From: Incurvaria masculella
Taxonomy: Eukaryota; Arthropoda; Insecta; Lepidoptera; Incurvariidae
DNA: 64,000 nucleotides
Assembly (NCBI GenBank): GCA_946894095.1
Contig: OX335662.1
Span: 10,744,001-10,808,000, forward strand
Reading direction: 5' to 3'
Shown here: positions 1-10,574 of the stretch, piece after piece
How positions within the stretch are numbered: the stretch's first letter is position 1
How the letters are laid out: every line of letters starts with the position of its first letter
Program-made: the position numbers and the translations under genes
Notes under the pieces: model-generated
The model's input: the letters and a program-made list of their open reading frames with translations, nothing else
The model's database searches: none
What the model was told of the DNA's origin: nothing

Positions 1-43
1 CTGTGTTCATCAATATCCTTCATGTGACTGCAATATCTCGATT

Positions 44-847
44 CTAAACGGCGCGGGGGACTAACTCATTCGCGGGCACGGTATAAATCCGTGCTATTGT
101 GCTTTGGGACCTTCTCTGTTTCAAAGAAAAAGACAGGTTCCGTGATGAGGAGGATGGAATATGTCCACAGAGCAGACAAGGCGCATAGTGTCTGATTTGG
201 TAAGATCAAAAAAAAAATTAATTTCAGAAAGACTTATAGCTAAAAGTAAGTCACGAGCGATGTAGTCAAAAGTGAAACAAAAACCGGCCAAGTCCGAGTC
301 GGACTCGCACACGAAGGGTTCCGTACCATGGTACAAGATTGGACACAAAAAAATCAGGTTTTGTAATTATATTTTTTTTATTTTGCCCATTTGCTGTTAT
401 AGTGGCAAAATAAATAAACACTCTGTGAAAATTTCAGCTGCCTACCTATTACGGTTCATGAGATACAGCCCTGTGACAGACGGACGGACGGACGGACGGG
501 TGGACGGACGGATGGACGGACGGACAGCGGAGGCTTAGTAATAGGTTTCCGTTTTCACTCTTTGGGTACGGAAACCTAATAACCAAATTGATTATAAATC
601 TTCATGAAACTTTTAATCTTTTAAATAATCTTTTTATTTTACCATTGAGTAATCCACCCCCAAAGTTATTGTATAAAACGTCCGAAAAATTCGAATATTT
701 GGACCTTACCAAACACTGTCTTACATCACTGTCGGACATCTAGTTCGATCAAATGAAGCTGTCTTGAGTATAATTTTGGATCTCTGACAGGAAATATATC
801 TTCCTTCCACGTTTGTATGGGGAGTCGTGCGGTAAGGCCCACCTTAA
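44..847 (-). mobile_element. TTAA-flanked TIR element, copy M1, split by another repeat
   Basis: This is the reverse-orientation relative of the two clearer copies at 27408-27965 and 30124-30677. Shared blocks are the segment around 60-245 (matching 27700-27950 reversed) and the segment 584-847. The right end reads GGCCCACCTTAA, with TTAA at 844-847; the left end is too diverged to fix exactly. The copy is split by the CCGT-repeat element at about 281-582. No protein is encoded. A TTAA target would fit piggyBac-type mobilisation, but that is inference from the flanks only. Confidence 0.6.
281..582 (+). mobile_element. Dispersed CCGT/ACGG-core repeat, copy P1, nested in M1
   Basis: The copy starts at AACCGGCCAAGT and ends near GGTACGGAAACCTAAT. 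It holds a short palindrome (GAGTCGGACTC) near one end and a tract of ACGG units (478-525) next to AGCGGAGGCTTAGTAATAGG. Other copies lie at 19896-20203, 35575-35764, 41237-41594, 48726-48979, 59851-60220 and 62897-63208. It interrupts M1, whose sequence resumes on both sides. The 88-aa frame here is an accident of the repeat. Confidence 0.8.
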
Positions 848-1493
848 ATAGGAGTCGTATTCACTACGTATAATATTCACAACGTATAATAGTATTTTTT
901 TCCAAAAAATTAAAACCATGCATATCGTATAATATTCACAACGTATAATGTTATACGTTGTGCATGAGTTTAAAAATAAAATCAACTCTTTGCATCATGC
1001 AGAACGTATAACAGTCACAACGTATAATATTCCTAACATGAATTCACAAAAAAAGAAAACCATGCAGAACGTATAATATGCCAAGAAGCACTGCATAAAG
1101 CGCCCTAATTACGATACATTTAAGGCTGAAATTGCTACGAATCGATATCTGTTGAAGAGTAACAATTTGCTACAACGCTAATTGAGACGGTCGAAAAGTC
1201 GCGTGCGAGTATACGCTTTAAAAGTATATTCATAAGGGCGCTTATCGTATGAAAAGTTTTTGGATTAAATGATATGCATGGTTTTCTTTTTTTGTTAAAT
1301 AAAGATCATAATATTATACGTTGTGACGTTATGCATGGAGAAATAAGTAATTTTATTTTTTAAACTTCTTCATGCACTACGTATAAGATTATACGATCTG
1401 CCGATCATACGTTGTGCATGGTTTTGAAATTTTGTTAAAATATGACATTATACGATCTGCATATTATACGTTATGCCGTTCCCCCTTAAATAG
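842..1493. mobile_element. Long-inverted-repeat foldback element (F1)
   Basis: Ten-base direct repeats CCTTAAATAG at 842-851 and 1484-1493 bracket a 632-bp insert. Its two ends are imperfect inverted repeats of 100 bp or more, built from about ten scattered copies of AACGTATAAT and its reverse complement ATTATACGTT, often preceded by CATGCA. A smaller inverted pair around AAGCGCCCT (about 1097 and 1228) lies in the middle. There is no coding capacity. The 8-10 bp duplication would suit a hAT- or Mutator-type transposase acting in trans; that is inference. Confidence 0.65.
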
Positions 1494-1823
1494 CACGGTA
1501 GAAAAACTGAGCTTTTCAAATGCAACCTGTGTGTTGGAGGATCCGTTTTTCGCGCTTCTTGGACTATGAAATGAAATGACCACACGACATGAAAGGAAAT
1601 AAAATTCTTAACTAATATTTTTTTTTATTTCATATCACAAACGAATAGCATAATTGTATATTATGTATATAGTTGATAATTAAACATGTTTCCTTTTTTG
1701 TTCCAGGTACGGCGATTTTTCTGCACCCGGTGTTATTGCACGTTACGGTAAACGGTAACATAACGTCTTCGGACGAAAAAATAACTATCATGTAGTTTCT
1801 ATAGAATCTATCTTCTCTATCTT
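1494..1823. other. AT-rich DNA with nothing recognised
   Basis: I see no reading frame, RNA gene or repeat relative here that I can support. The 102-aa minus-strand frame covering part of it (1630-1938) runs into the SINE copy that follows and has no recognisable motif. Confidence 0.4.
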
Positions 1824-2020
1824 GGGTTGAAGCCGGCCGGATGAAAAGATGGTCGAAGCGGTAATGAAAAATGGTCCATTTTTCCATCCAGTTAAATGTA
1901 GCCGTGCTCGTAAAGGGAGAGTCCTCGCATGGCATCAATTTTTTTTGGGAATGTGGCGTATTGGGTTATCATAACGATAGATGTGTGGTATTAGCCATTC
2001 ATGCCAGGTGGCATACAAAC
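1824..2020 (+). mobile_element. SINE copy, 5'-truncated
   Basis: This is the 3' half of the window's main SINE family. It carries the conserved run GATGGTCGAAGCGG, then the CCATCCAG block, the GGCATGG block and the GTGTGGTATTAGCCAT tail motif. The tRNA-like head is missing. The full-length references are at 6131-6537 and 40371-40768. Confidence 0.75.
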
Positions 2021-2509
2021 AGTAAATTCTTATAACAAAAAAAATGTGTATGTAGTATGTTATTAATTCAACTTTTAATGCAATCAAATATTTAATAAAA
2101 GTCGACCTACTGTGTTACAGACCTAATATACAGAACAATAATGTTCCTTCTGTTGCCAATCTAATTGAAAACATAATTTGCTAATAAATTTTAAGGTAAC
2201 CCTCACACATCTTGACGTGATTTGAGATGCAAATAATTAAAGACGACACTAACTAACTTTTTAGGTTATTTGTGTTCTAAAATACTGATAAAGAGATTAT
2301 GCCGAACGGAGTATATGTAGGAAAGGAGCTGTATGTCCATACGCGATGTCTGCCAGTCCTTGGCCTGTTACTGCAAAAAAAACTCCTCTTCAGAAGAACG
2401 TTTATTGCATTCCTGCTCTGTTGGCGATGGGTAGTGGCGGGAACGATCTTCAATTCGACTCGATATCGGTAAGCAATTGTGGGTCGGATTCCACTTATAC
2501 GACTTTACG

Positions 2510-2840
2510 TAGTGGTAGGGTTTAACCTGCCCGGGTTGTTACCATCGAATTGAATTAACGATGGTCGAAGAGGCAATATTTTTTTTTTGTTTTACATCCA
2601 GATCAATGTATCCGTGCAACAAAAGAAAGGTCCTGGCATGGCCTGGTTTTCACTTAGTGTTTAGTGTTAATATCAGGCAGTAGGTGAAATGAAATGAGGT
2701 TTATTTACGATAACCATAAAAATACAACTATATGTAAACCTTAAAAAATACCACACAGCAATAGAGAAGAAAAAAAGCATAATATAAAATAACAAACAAT
2801 GTAATGGTATTAGCTATCCATGTCCAGTTATACAAATAAA
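2510..2840 (+). mobile_element. Degraded SINE copy interrupted by AT-rich DNA
   Basis: The body motifs GTGGTAGGGTTTAA, CGATGGTCGAAG and GGTCCTGGCATGG occur at 2510-2650. The tail motif GGTATTAGCTATCCATGTCC follows only at 2806. About 150 bp of unrelated sequence (about 2655-2803) lies between them, so the copy was interrupted after insertion. Confidence 0.65.
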
Positions 2841-3570
2841 ATTATATATTTTTTTAATTAATATTGAAAGTGTTTGTTGGGCATATTTAGCACCTTATTA
2901 TTAATATTCCATATTCTTAATATTTTGTATGTGGATGACCACAAAAATAAATTGAGTATAATATTATTTATCCCTACCACAATAATAACTTATGCTCTAT
3001 AAGTCCGTTAACGCCCGTATACGCATTTTAACATCGCATGATATCACATTACTTAACCAAGAAATATATGTATAAGATAACTTACATAATAAAAAGGTCG
3101 TAATCGCAAAACCCGAGAATTCCGAACTTTCCTAAAAGCCTATATTATAAAGCCTGCGAACTGAAGTGCTGAGATAAGAGAGGTAATAAAAACTGCTTTT
3201 ATGACAAAGATTGAAATTTTCTTTGTCGAGTTGTCTGCATTTGGTAACGCAGTAAGATCGCGAAAGCCATGAGGGAATCATTCCAATATTTTTAAAGTAT
3301 TTATTTCCCAGACAGTTAACTATATCGAGTTTATTTATAAGTGTATGGATCTACGAAGTATACATATTATACATTTTTAATTGTTTTGTTCTTAGACACA
3401 TTTTCTAAATAAAAACACTAAATTCAAAATAGCTTTCTTCAACTTTTTTGAGATTTAAATAATCCGAAGTTGGAAACATATTTTAAAAATAACCATTGTC
3501 TTTTCACTCCTGGGGTAGTTCAATGCCAGGTGAAGTCAACTGTGTCATTATTTTAGACCGAGAAAGGTGC
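2841..3570. other. AT-rich DNA, no gene seen
   Basis: This stretch is strongly AT-rich with many short T and A runs. I found no frame with recognisable protein motifs, no RNA gene and no clear match to other repeats in the window. Confidence 0.4.
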
Positions 3571-3946
3571 ATCTGGAATGAGTAAAAGTTGCAGGACTAG
3601 ATCGGGACAGGATACGAATCTGGAATCAGTAAAAGTTGCAGGACTAGATCGGGACAGGATACGAATCTGGAATCAGTAAAATTTGCAGGACTAGATCGGG
3701 ACAGGATGCGAATCTGGAATGAGTGAAAATTGCAGGACTAGATCGGGACAGAATACGAATCTGGAATGAGTAAAAGTTGCAGGACTAGATCGGGACAGGA
3801 TACGAATCTGGAATGAGTAAAAGTTGCAGGACTAGATCGGGACAGGATACGAATCTGGAATCAGTAAAAGTTGCAGGACTAGATCGGGACAGGATACGAA
3901 TCTGGAATGAGTAAAAGTTGCAGGACTAGACCGGGACAGGATACGA
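3571..3946. repeat. 47-bp minisatellite, 8 tandem units
   Basis: Units begin with ATCTGGAAT at 3571, 3618, 3665, 3712, 3759, 3806, 3853 and 3900, exactly 47 bases apart, and each carries AGTTGCAGGACTAGA and CGGGACAGGATACGA. Only a few substitutions separate the units: a C/G switch after ATCTGGAAT, GATGCGA for GATACGA, and CCGGG for TCGGG in the last unit. The even spacing and low divergence point to recent amplification or homogenisation. Confidence 0.95.
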
Positions 3947-4865
3947 GAACATTTCTCCTTTCTTGGAGACAAGTTTGTTTCGGCGCTTCCAATCCGTCAA
4001 GCTGTACCAGTGCCGTTTCCGATCACAATGATAGTAAATGACGGCCGCGGTTCAAAGCGGAATGTGCGGTCTTTTCTTCTACGAACAGAGCGTGAAGTGA
4101 AGTGTGGAGTCACGAAAACAGGTTTTTATTTTAGCCCCCACACCCCGTAAGAGAGTACTTATAAGAACGAAGATCGCCGAAAAATTGACAACAAGTAGCT
4201 TGCTCAATCAACTGGGAGCTGCCATTTCTGATCTATCGCCCAGATTTGGCGAATTTCTCCCTTCCGGCCGTTTGTCACACCTGACAGTTTACCTAATGCC
4301 TAATTACTAGGTGCGACTGTTCTATGCCGAAGATACGGGAAGTGTGCGCCTACTCGTAAACTCTTCTCCCTAGATTACAGAAAAAGCAAGTGCCCCGAAT
4401 ACCTGGTATGTTGTTGATGAGCTGTGCTCAAGATTACTAATGTTAACAAAAGCGCTCGCCGGGTTTTGTGGTGGATGGCACTGGTTTCCAAGCTGCCGTC
4501 CTGCTATCATCGTGTTTCTAACCCTCTTTCTGATATAAATAAATCGTTTTCTTAAGTTAGGTACAATTGGATGCTACGCAGACAGCACGGTGCTAGCCAA
4601 GTACGCCAGTCACTTGACAGTTGAGCCAGGCCAACATGGAGGAGAATAGGCGACGCCTCGTTGTAAGACTCTCAGATACTAGGAAATTACGTCGAATAGA
4701 TCCTCCAGAACATTGTCTAATTTAATACGTCCAAGGTACAGGAATGCGCATTAGACGCGACGCGCAAACCGTTTACTGCAGCAGCCACGCTACAGCTACT
4801 TCTTCTTCTGCCTTTTGCAGCCCTCTAATGGACGAAGAACTTTTGTGCGGTCCCCTGTTTTTGTT
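3947..4865. other. Unassigned DNA next to the minisatellite
   Basis: Base composition is more balanced than in the surroundings. A 68-aa plus-strand frame (4104-4310) has no recognisable motif and I do not call it a gene. No other repeat in the window matches this stretch. Confidence 0.35.
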
Positions 4866-5380
4866 TTCCATTGATCATCTGGCTCCTTTATAAGGCGCAG
4901 ATAAGGTCTTGCGTGGAGTACTGCACGCATTTGTGGGACGGCTCAGCTCAGCACCTGCTTGGCTCCCTGGACTCGATACAGCGTCGGGCCGTGCGTCTAG
5001 TCGACGATCCCGAGGTGTCTTTGAATCTAGAGACCCTCCAACTCCGAAGGGATGTTGGGTCTCTCTCTGTGTTCTACCGTCTTTACCATGGAGAATGTTC
5101 ATCGGAGCTACATAACGCTGTCCCATCATCGCGCAACACGGAACAGGCAGGAAATGCACCCGTACACTGACGACATTCCAAAAATTAGAACCAACCGATC
5201 CTCTAGGTCCTTTATCTATAGGGTCGGTAAACTATGGAACGCACTCCCTGCCGAGTTATTTCCCCTTAAGTACCACCTGGGTTCCTTCAAACATGGTGTG
5301 AAGAAGCACCTGGCCGGCCGGTATGGTTTTCGCAGCCCCGAAAGTTCGAAAGCTCATGGGCGTCGTCGGGCACCTTAAGA
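4866..5380 (+). pseudogene. Jockey-type LINE reverse transcriptase, C-terminal fragment, frameshifted
   Basis: Two overlapping plus-strand frames (4871-5170 and 5052-5378) together cover the end of a non-LTR retrotransposon ORF2. The first contains YKAQIRSCVEYCTHLWDGSA and VFYRLYHGECSSELHN. The second continues with NRSSRSFIYRVGKLWNALPAE and FKHGVKKHLAGRYGF. These follow the thumb and C-terminal region of Jockey-clade reverse transcriptases. The change of frame near 5100 shows the copy is dead, and the polymerase core with its catalytic aspartates is absent. Related 3' scraps occur at 18823-19010, 32055-32200, 39015-39165, 43185-43400, 43745-43935 and 63905-64000, so this LINE family has been very active here. 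The product would be an endogenous reverse transcriptase, not a host enzyme. Confidence 0.85.
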
Positions 5381-6130
5381 GGTCCTGGCGTACGCCATAT
5401 GCCGCGCCTCTTTTTCCCGTGTACGGAAAACAAGCGTCAAAACTGTAGTGATCCATCTGTAGTCATCCCTGCGTTCTGTGTTCCATCTATGGTTACCTCT
5501 GCGACATGAGTGGCCTGGACTGCGTCGAATAGACTACGATTCTCAAGCGAGGACAACGGCGAGACCGCAGGTACTTATCAGCTAGCTCGGAAATAGCAGC
5601 AAAGATCCATTTGTTTCACAGACAACTTGGCACTGCTAAGCGAATTCATTCCGGCTCACTAGATAGGGTAGTAATTGGTTTCTGGGCGTTTTGTTCTCCC
5701 GGCGGCGCAGAAATATCCGGAAAAATTAACAAGCTATTTCAATCATGAATTAATATGATTGGCTACGAGTTGTAACCCTTTTCTGGCTGAATTTGGATGT
5801 CTATGCGAAATATATTTATGTTTTTATTTCAAATTCGTCGGTAACACCATATCACAAAGGTATGACGATATAATTACAGTTACAATAAATTAATACTTAT
5901 TAAATTAATATCAACATTAAATAAATACAAACAAACATTCCCTTCTTTTAAATACACACATACACCCTCATTACCCAAAATTCTTTATTATTTTGATTTC
6001 TTATTATTATTTTTACATTCTAAAAAAAATTCATAAATTGTATAAAATGGCCGATCAAGTAGAATTTCCTTAGTTTCTTTTTAGAATATTTTTTTGAATA
6101 AGATTCTTTTACATAGAGCGGCTTTTAGAA
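5381..6130. other. Unassigned AT-rich DNA
   Basis: The first part (to about 5420) may still be LINE 3' untranslated sequence, since GTCCTGGCGTACGCCATATG recurs next to the LINE scraps at 18.8 and 43.4-43.8 kb. The rest is AT-rich with no recognised feature. Confidence 0.35.
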
Positions 6131-6537
6131 CGGCTCGTAGCCTAGTGGCGCGGAGACTGGCCTAGCGTACCAGAGGCCCGGGTTCAATACCAACTTGCAC
6201 CACTTTCTTTCTCTTTCAGAGTTCGACAAGTGCATTTCGTCACGAATGCGAGCTGCTCCATGGTTCGGAATCCATGTAAAACTGTAGGTCCCCTTCCCCT
6301 ACTAGGTGGTTGGGTTTAAGCCCGCCCGGGTTTGTACCATCGCATTGGATGAAAAGATGGTCGAAGCGGCAATGAAAAATTGTCCGTGTTTTCCATCCAG
6401 TTCAATGTAGCCGTGCTCATAAAAGGGAAGGTCCTGGCATGGTACCTAATTCCTTCGGGAATGTGGTGTATTGGGCTAATATCATAACGGTAGTTGTGAG
6501 GTATTAGCCATCCATGTCAGGTTGCACAAAAAAAAAA
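6131..6537 (+). mobile_element. Full-length SINE with tRNA-like head
   Basis: The copy runs from GGCTCGTAGCCTAGTGGCGC to an A-tail at 6528-6537. The head looks tRNA-derived: a box-A-like GTAGCCTAGTGG and a box-B-like GGGTTCAATACC lie about 40 bp apart, as expected for RNA polymerase III internal promoters. The unrelated body carries TTCGTCACGAATGCGAGCTG, CCATGTAAAACTGTAGG, GATGGTCGAAGCGGCAATG and GTATTAGCCATCCATGTCAG. It encodes nothing and would depend on a LINE for movement. It was inserted against a LINE fragment whose sequence begins right after the A-tail. Confidence 0.9.
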
Positions 6538-7230
6538 CGTAGTCTGGTAGTGCATTAAAGATTATTATGGACATATACTCATTGTCCTTTTTCCTCAATG
6601 ACAATGTGGTTTGTGGCAATGTAAATTTTCTTCTGTCTCTTAGTCCATATCGATCTTGTTGAGTGCCCTGCGTTTTATAATTATTAATCTTTTCGTATGC
6701 CTCTAGGCTAATGATATAAAAATATAAATTTGTTACAGTCAGTATTTCCATTTGCTTAAAAAGAGGCCTGCAAGTATCATTCCATTTTGATCCCATAATA
6801 ATTCGAACAGCCTTTTTCTGTAATCTTAATATTTTATTTACTTCAGTACATGTACCCCATACCTCAAGGCCATATCTTAGAATAGCTTCAACGTATGCGA
6901 AATAAACAAGTTTCATAGTTTTTATAGTTGAAGTTCTTTTAAGCGTTTTCAAGGCATAACAAGCACTTGCAAGTTTTTTAGATTTTTTATCAATTTGACT
7001 TATCCAGTTTAACTTCGCATCAACTTCTACTCCCAAAAATGTTACGCATTCTGTTATACCTAATTAAATCCTAGTTGTTTGATAATTGCTACTACAATTT
7101 TCTTTAACTTTGCATATATTGACTTTTGTCCATGTTTACTTTTAAGTTATTTCTTCTAAACCAATATGTTAATTCCTTTAGTGTGATCCCAAGGTTTTCA
7201 TTCATTTCATCAATTTGAGGTTATACAAAA
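6538..7230 (-). pseudogene. LINE reverse transcriptase C-terminal fragment (Jockey/CR1 group)
   Basis: The minus-strand frame ending upstream at 7036 reads FLGVEVDAKLNWISQIDKKS, then ASACYALKTLKR, VYFAYVEAILRYGLEVWG and LRLQKKAVRIIMG. It matches the same region of the intact LINE ORF at 35825-37864 (FLGLIIDNRFCW, SSACYAIKKIK, VYFAYFDSLMLYGLMFWG). Further upstream, to about 7230, more LINE-like peptide can be read (NLGITLKELTYWFRRNNLK) but with frame breaks. The frame's last residues are false, because below 6538 it reads into the SINE at 6131-6537. The catalytic core is missing and the copy is inactive. Confidence 0.85.
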
Positions 7231-7526
7231 ACGTAATTTTAGTAACCACCGGAATCGCACTTGCGACCCTTTTTGGTTACGAAATTACCCTATTCATCGC
7301 TTTGAATAAAAAAAATATTTATAAATATACTTATCTTAATATTTTTTTGTTTCTGATATAAAACATAAAATTCATAATTTTCATCCTCCTGGCAACTTCC
7401 AGTATTTTTTTATTCATTCATGACGGCCTTTTAAATAACAAACCCGCGAAGGTTTCCGATTGACCGGGCTCCGCTCGGGTTAATATCCAAAATGAAATCG
7501 ACGCGAGAGGACCTCCCCTCAGCAAG
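7231..7526. other. AT-rich DNA with a Helitron-like end fragment
   Basis: Around 7465-7495 the text GGGCTCCGCTCGGGTTAA resembles the 3' hairpin region of the Helitron-like family seen at 31394 and 39817. The remainder is AT-rich and unassigned. Confidence 0.35.
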
Positions 7527-7614
7527 TTCCTAATTCCTTCGGGAATGTGGTGTGTTGGGCTATTATAACGGTAGTTGTGTGGTATTAGCCATACATGTCA
7601 GGTTGCATATAAAA
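7527..7614 (+). mobile_element. SINE 3' tail fragment
   Basis: Only the last 88 bp of the SINE are present: TAATTCCTTCGGGAATGTGG, then the tail motif ending GTCAGGTTGCAT and an A-rich end. Confidence 0.75.
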
Positions 7615-8784
7615 ACAAGAGAATACTCAGCAGGCATACCTACAATAGAATGTACATGCAAGTATTTTTGTTGCGCCTTTGAGCGGCGAATCAATTTCAA
7701 CGAACTTCACACTTGTTTTCCATCCGACGTTCGCTTTTCCACTCCTCGCTCGAGTGGCCGCGCGGCAGCGGTAACGTCGTGCCATAACTCAAATAATAGT
7801 CCATTATAAGGGTCCGTTTTTGACCTCCGTTCCGCGCGACGTATGACGTCGTTTTGTAAGTTCTCTCGTTTTTTTGTGAATTTTCCGTTAGAGAGGTAAC
7901 AGGTGCTCTTGTGCCGGAGAAAGATTATGTCGCCAAAAAAGATATATATTTTTTACTTTAGATTGATATTGTAGAAGAAAATTATGCAGTGAAGTTCCAG
8001 ATACAGTATCAGATAGATGCCACGTTGTGCCGATTAACGCTCAAAACAGCGAAAAAATAAGTAATCATCTCATCTGTCAGGTTTTGACAGATGAGGATGC
8101 CGCGTGGCGGTGAGGATTATACCATACATTTTGACCACGAATTTTAGCCGTGTCTGCTGCAGATCTCTTAGATTTATTGTAGGACCAGTAAGCTAATATC
8201 GATTTTTTTCTCGAATTTGCATTGCTTTCATATGTTCCTAATTCAATGGTTCTCGTTACAATTTTCTTGAATGAACATTTTGTAAGAATTTAATACAGAA
8301 ACTTTTTAGTAATGCTATAAATATAATCATTTCTAATATTAAACCAAGAGAGATATATAATATTCAAAATAATGGACCGAGATATTTTAGTTCTTAACCA
8401 AAATGTCGGAATAATGACAACGTAGGTGCCTCAAAGTAATTTTTAACTTAATGTACTAATTAACATTTTATTAATTATTGAGTTATGACTTTGATTATCC
8501 GATGTTAGATCGAAGGAAAAGTGCTAGAGAGCGTCGGAGTGAATCTCGCTGACAGCAGGCTAAGTGGCGATAGGGCGATGGCGTGAAATTGTGTGGGCGT
8601 AAGGATTGAAGAAATTCTCGATTCTTATTCCGGAATGGCATAAAGTCAAGCATTACTCATTAACATTGACGAATGGGAATGACCTTTTGGTTAGAAGCTT
8701 TCGCCCAAAAGTAATGTGATTCAAACCAAGTATTAGGGTAATGTAGTTTTATATATTAAACGAAAATGCTAACGACTTTCTCTT
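7615..8784. other. Unassigned DNA
   Basis: An 85-aa plus-strand frame starting inside the SINE tail (7552-7809) extends here, but shows no recognisable motif. The rest holds no supported gene or repeat relative. Confidence 0.35.
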
Positions 8785-8828
8785 GAAAAACAGAAAGTGC
8801 TTCATCCCTGAAGCACTTTCTGTTTTTC
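8785..8828. repeat. Perfect 20-bp hairpin, 4-nt loop
   Basis: The arms are GAAAAACAGAAAGTGCTTCA (8785-8804) and its exact reverse complement (8809-8828), around the loop TCCC. Pairing stops at both outer edges. The loop is too short for a typical animal microRNA precursor. Confidence 0.9.
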
Positions 8829-9307
8829 GTTTTCGTTTTCGTAAATAATGGCATGTATACAACAACAAGTTATTGATTTTATGCACAACATGTGACGTGT
8901 GTTAAAGAGGTGCCCAAAGAGCTTTCAAATTTTCACAGGGGTGGCAAAAACGATGTCGCCAGACAGGGGAATTAAAAACCCCATGTTCAAAGAACGTTGT
9001 GTTTTGGTAGAAAAACCTGCAAGCATTTCAGAGTTTACAAACCCTTTTAATAAATGATTTGCAGTATCGGTTCGTTTAAATTCAAGGAATTTCGACAGTG
9101 ATTGTGTGCATTTCCTGCGAATAGGCGGCAACTAAGAGAATTCACAATGGCATGAACGCGACAAGCCTCCGTGATACGAGTTACTCAAACGTGTTACAGG
9201 CATATAAACAGGAACATCGTGGTATCGTAAAACTCTGGTAAATCCTGTTTCAGTGTTTTGCAGCTTTCTTATAACTTGATCCAAAATAAAAAAAACCTCC
9301 TAACATA
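8829..9307. other. Unassigned DNA
   Basis: A 68-aa minus-strand frame (8925-9131) has no recognisable motif. I see no repeat relative. Confidence 0.35.
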
Positions 9308-9631
9308 TTTTTTTTTGTGCGACCTGATATAGATGTCTAATACCACACAACTACCGTTATGATATAAGCCCAATACACGACATTCCCGAAGGAATTAGGT
9401 GCCATGCCAGGACCTTCCCTTTATGAGCGGGATGGAAAACAAGGTCAATTTTTCATTGCCGCTTCGACCAACTTTTCATCCAATGCGATGGTACCAACCC
9501 GGGCGGGCTTAAACCCTACCACCTATTAGGGGAAGGGGACCTACAGTTTTACATGGATTTGTTGCAAGTTGGTATTGAACCCGGGCCTCTGGTACGCTAG
9601 GCCAGTCCCCGCGCCACTAGGCTACGAGCCG
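9308..9631 (-). mobile_element. SINE, nearly complete, internal deletion
   Basis: A T-run (the A-tail on the other strand) at 9308-9316 opens the copy, and the head ends at GGCTACGAGCCG. The block between the CCATGTAAAACTG motif and the head's GGTTCAATACC is missing compared with the copy at 13433, so part of the 5' body was lost. Confidence 0.85.
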
Positions 9632-10129
9632 TTCATAAATACATATTACTAAAGTTACATCTTGGCTCGTTTTAGCGCGATAGCGCCTTTCACTACCATT
9701 TTAATAAAGCTATTCTCAGACTTGAACTTTCGTTCGATGTACATACATATAGTTATAGGCCGTTCTACAACGCAGATTATTGAAATTCCGTGATTAAAAA
9801 CGACGTCTCCGGGGAGCGTCCAAAAAAGAATTGTCTGTCATCGTCTATTTCATTCATTTTCCACCACAATGGGCATGACTTTGACGCACCCTTGTCTGCG
9901 TTTTAATTAGTGCGAAGGTATAATGAATACGGTTTGCTTCAGACATTAGCACCGGGAAGGCGTTCGAAGTAACTTCTTGCGAGAAACTTCTGACTCATTC
10001 ATCATAATGAATGCTGCTTTTGGGACGTGTCTTTCTGGTTGTAACCGGTTTCAATGTCAGTGTCCAAGTTGCGGTGTCAAAATATCGAATATCGCAAAAG
10101 TACATAATACGTACATAACATTATGAAAA
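9632..10129. other. Unassigned DNA
   Basis: No gene, RNA or repeat relative could be supported in this stretch. Confidence 0.35.
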
Positions 10130-10216
10130 CGGCTCTTAGCTCAGAGGCGCTTGGAGTTGCCTTCTATGCCAGAGGTGATTAGTTTGATTCCCGCCCCGTT
10201 TATGCACCACTATTGT
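10130..10216 (+). mobile_element. Isolated tRNA-like SINE head
   Basis: AACGGCTCTTAGCTCAGAGG followed by GTTTGATTCCCGCCCCG and TATGCACCAC matches the start of the SINE (tRNA-like head plus the first bases of the body), after which the sequence switches to a minus-strand SINE tail. Confidence 0.65.
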
Positions 10217-10541
10217 TTATGCAACCTGACATGGATGGCTAACACCACACAACTGCCGTTGTGATATTAGCCCAATACACCAAATTCCCGAAGGAATTAG
10301 GTGCCTTGCCAGGACCTTCCCTAGGAAAACACGGTCAACTTTTCATTGCCGCTTCGACCATATTTTCATACCATGCGATGGTACCAACCCGGGAGGGCTT
10401 AAACCCTACCACCTAGTAGGGGAACAGTTTTACATGGATGTCGAACCATGGAGCAGCAAGCGTAAGAAAGTGACATATGAACGGGGCGAGGATTTAAACC
10501 TAGACTAAGCAAGTCCTCGCGCCACTAGGCTTTGAGCCGCT
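10217..10541 (-). mobile_element. SINE copy, minus strand
   Basis: It runs from the tail motif ATGCAACCTGACATGGATGG to the head near GGCTTTGAGCCGCTC. It stands head to head with the plus-strand copy that follows, so the two could fold on each other if transcribed together. Confidence 0.85.
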
Positions 10542-10574
10542 CATCGCTAGGCTACGAGCGACTTATTGCTTCTT

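Noticed and set aside
272..538. 88-aa frame ending in repeated DGR
   Set aside because: The repeated residues are the translated ACGG tract of dispersed repeat P1; similar frames occur in P4 and P5.
6482..6540. C-terminal end of the LINE frame at 6482-7036
   Set aside because: These last residues are a readthrough of the SINE on its opposite strand, not LINE protein.
8785..8828. A microRNA precursor
   Set aside because: The loop of four bases and the perfect short stem are not typical of animal microRNA precursors.
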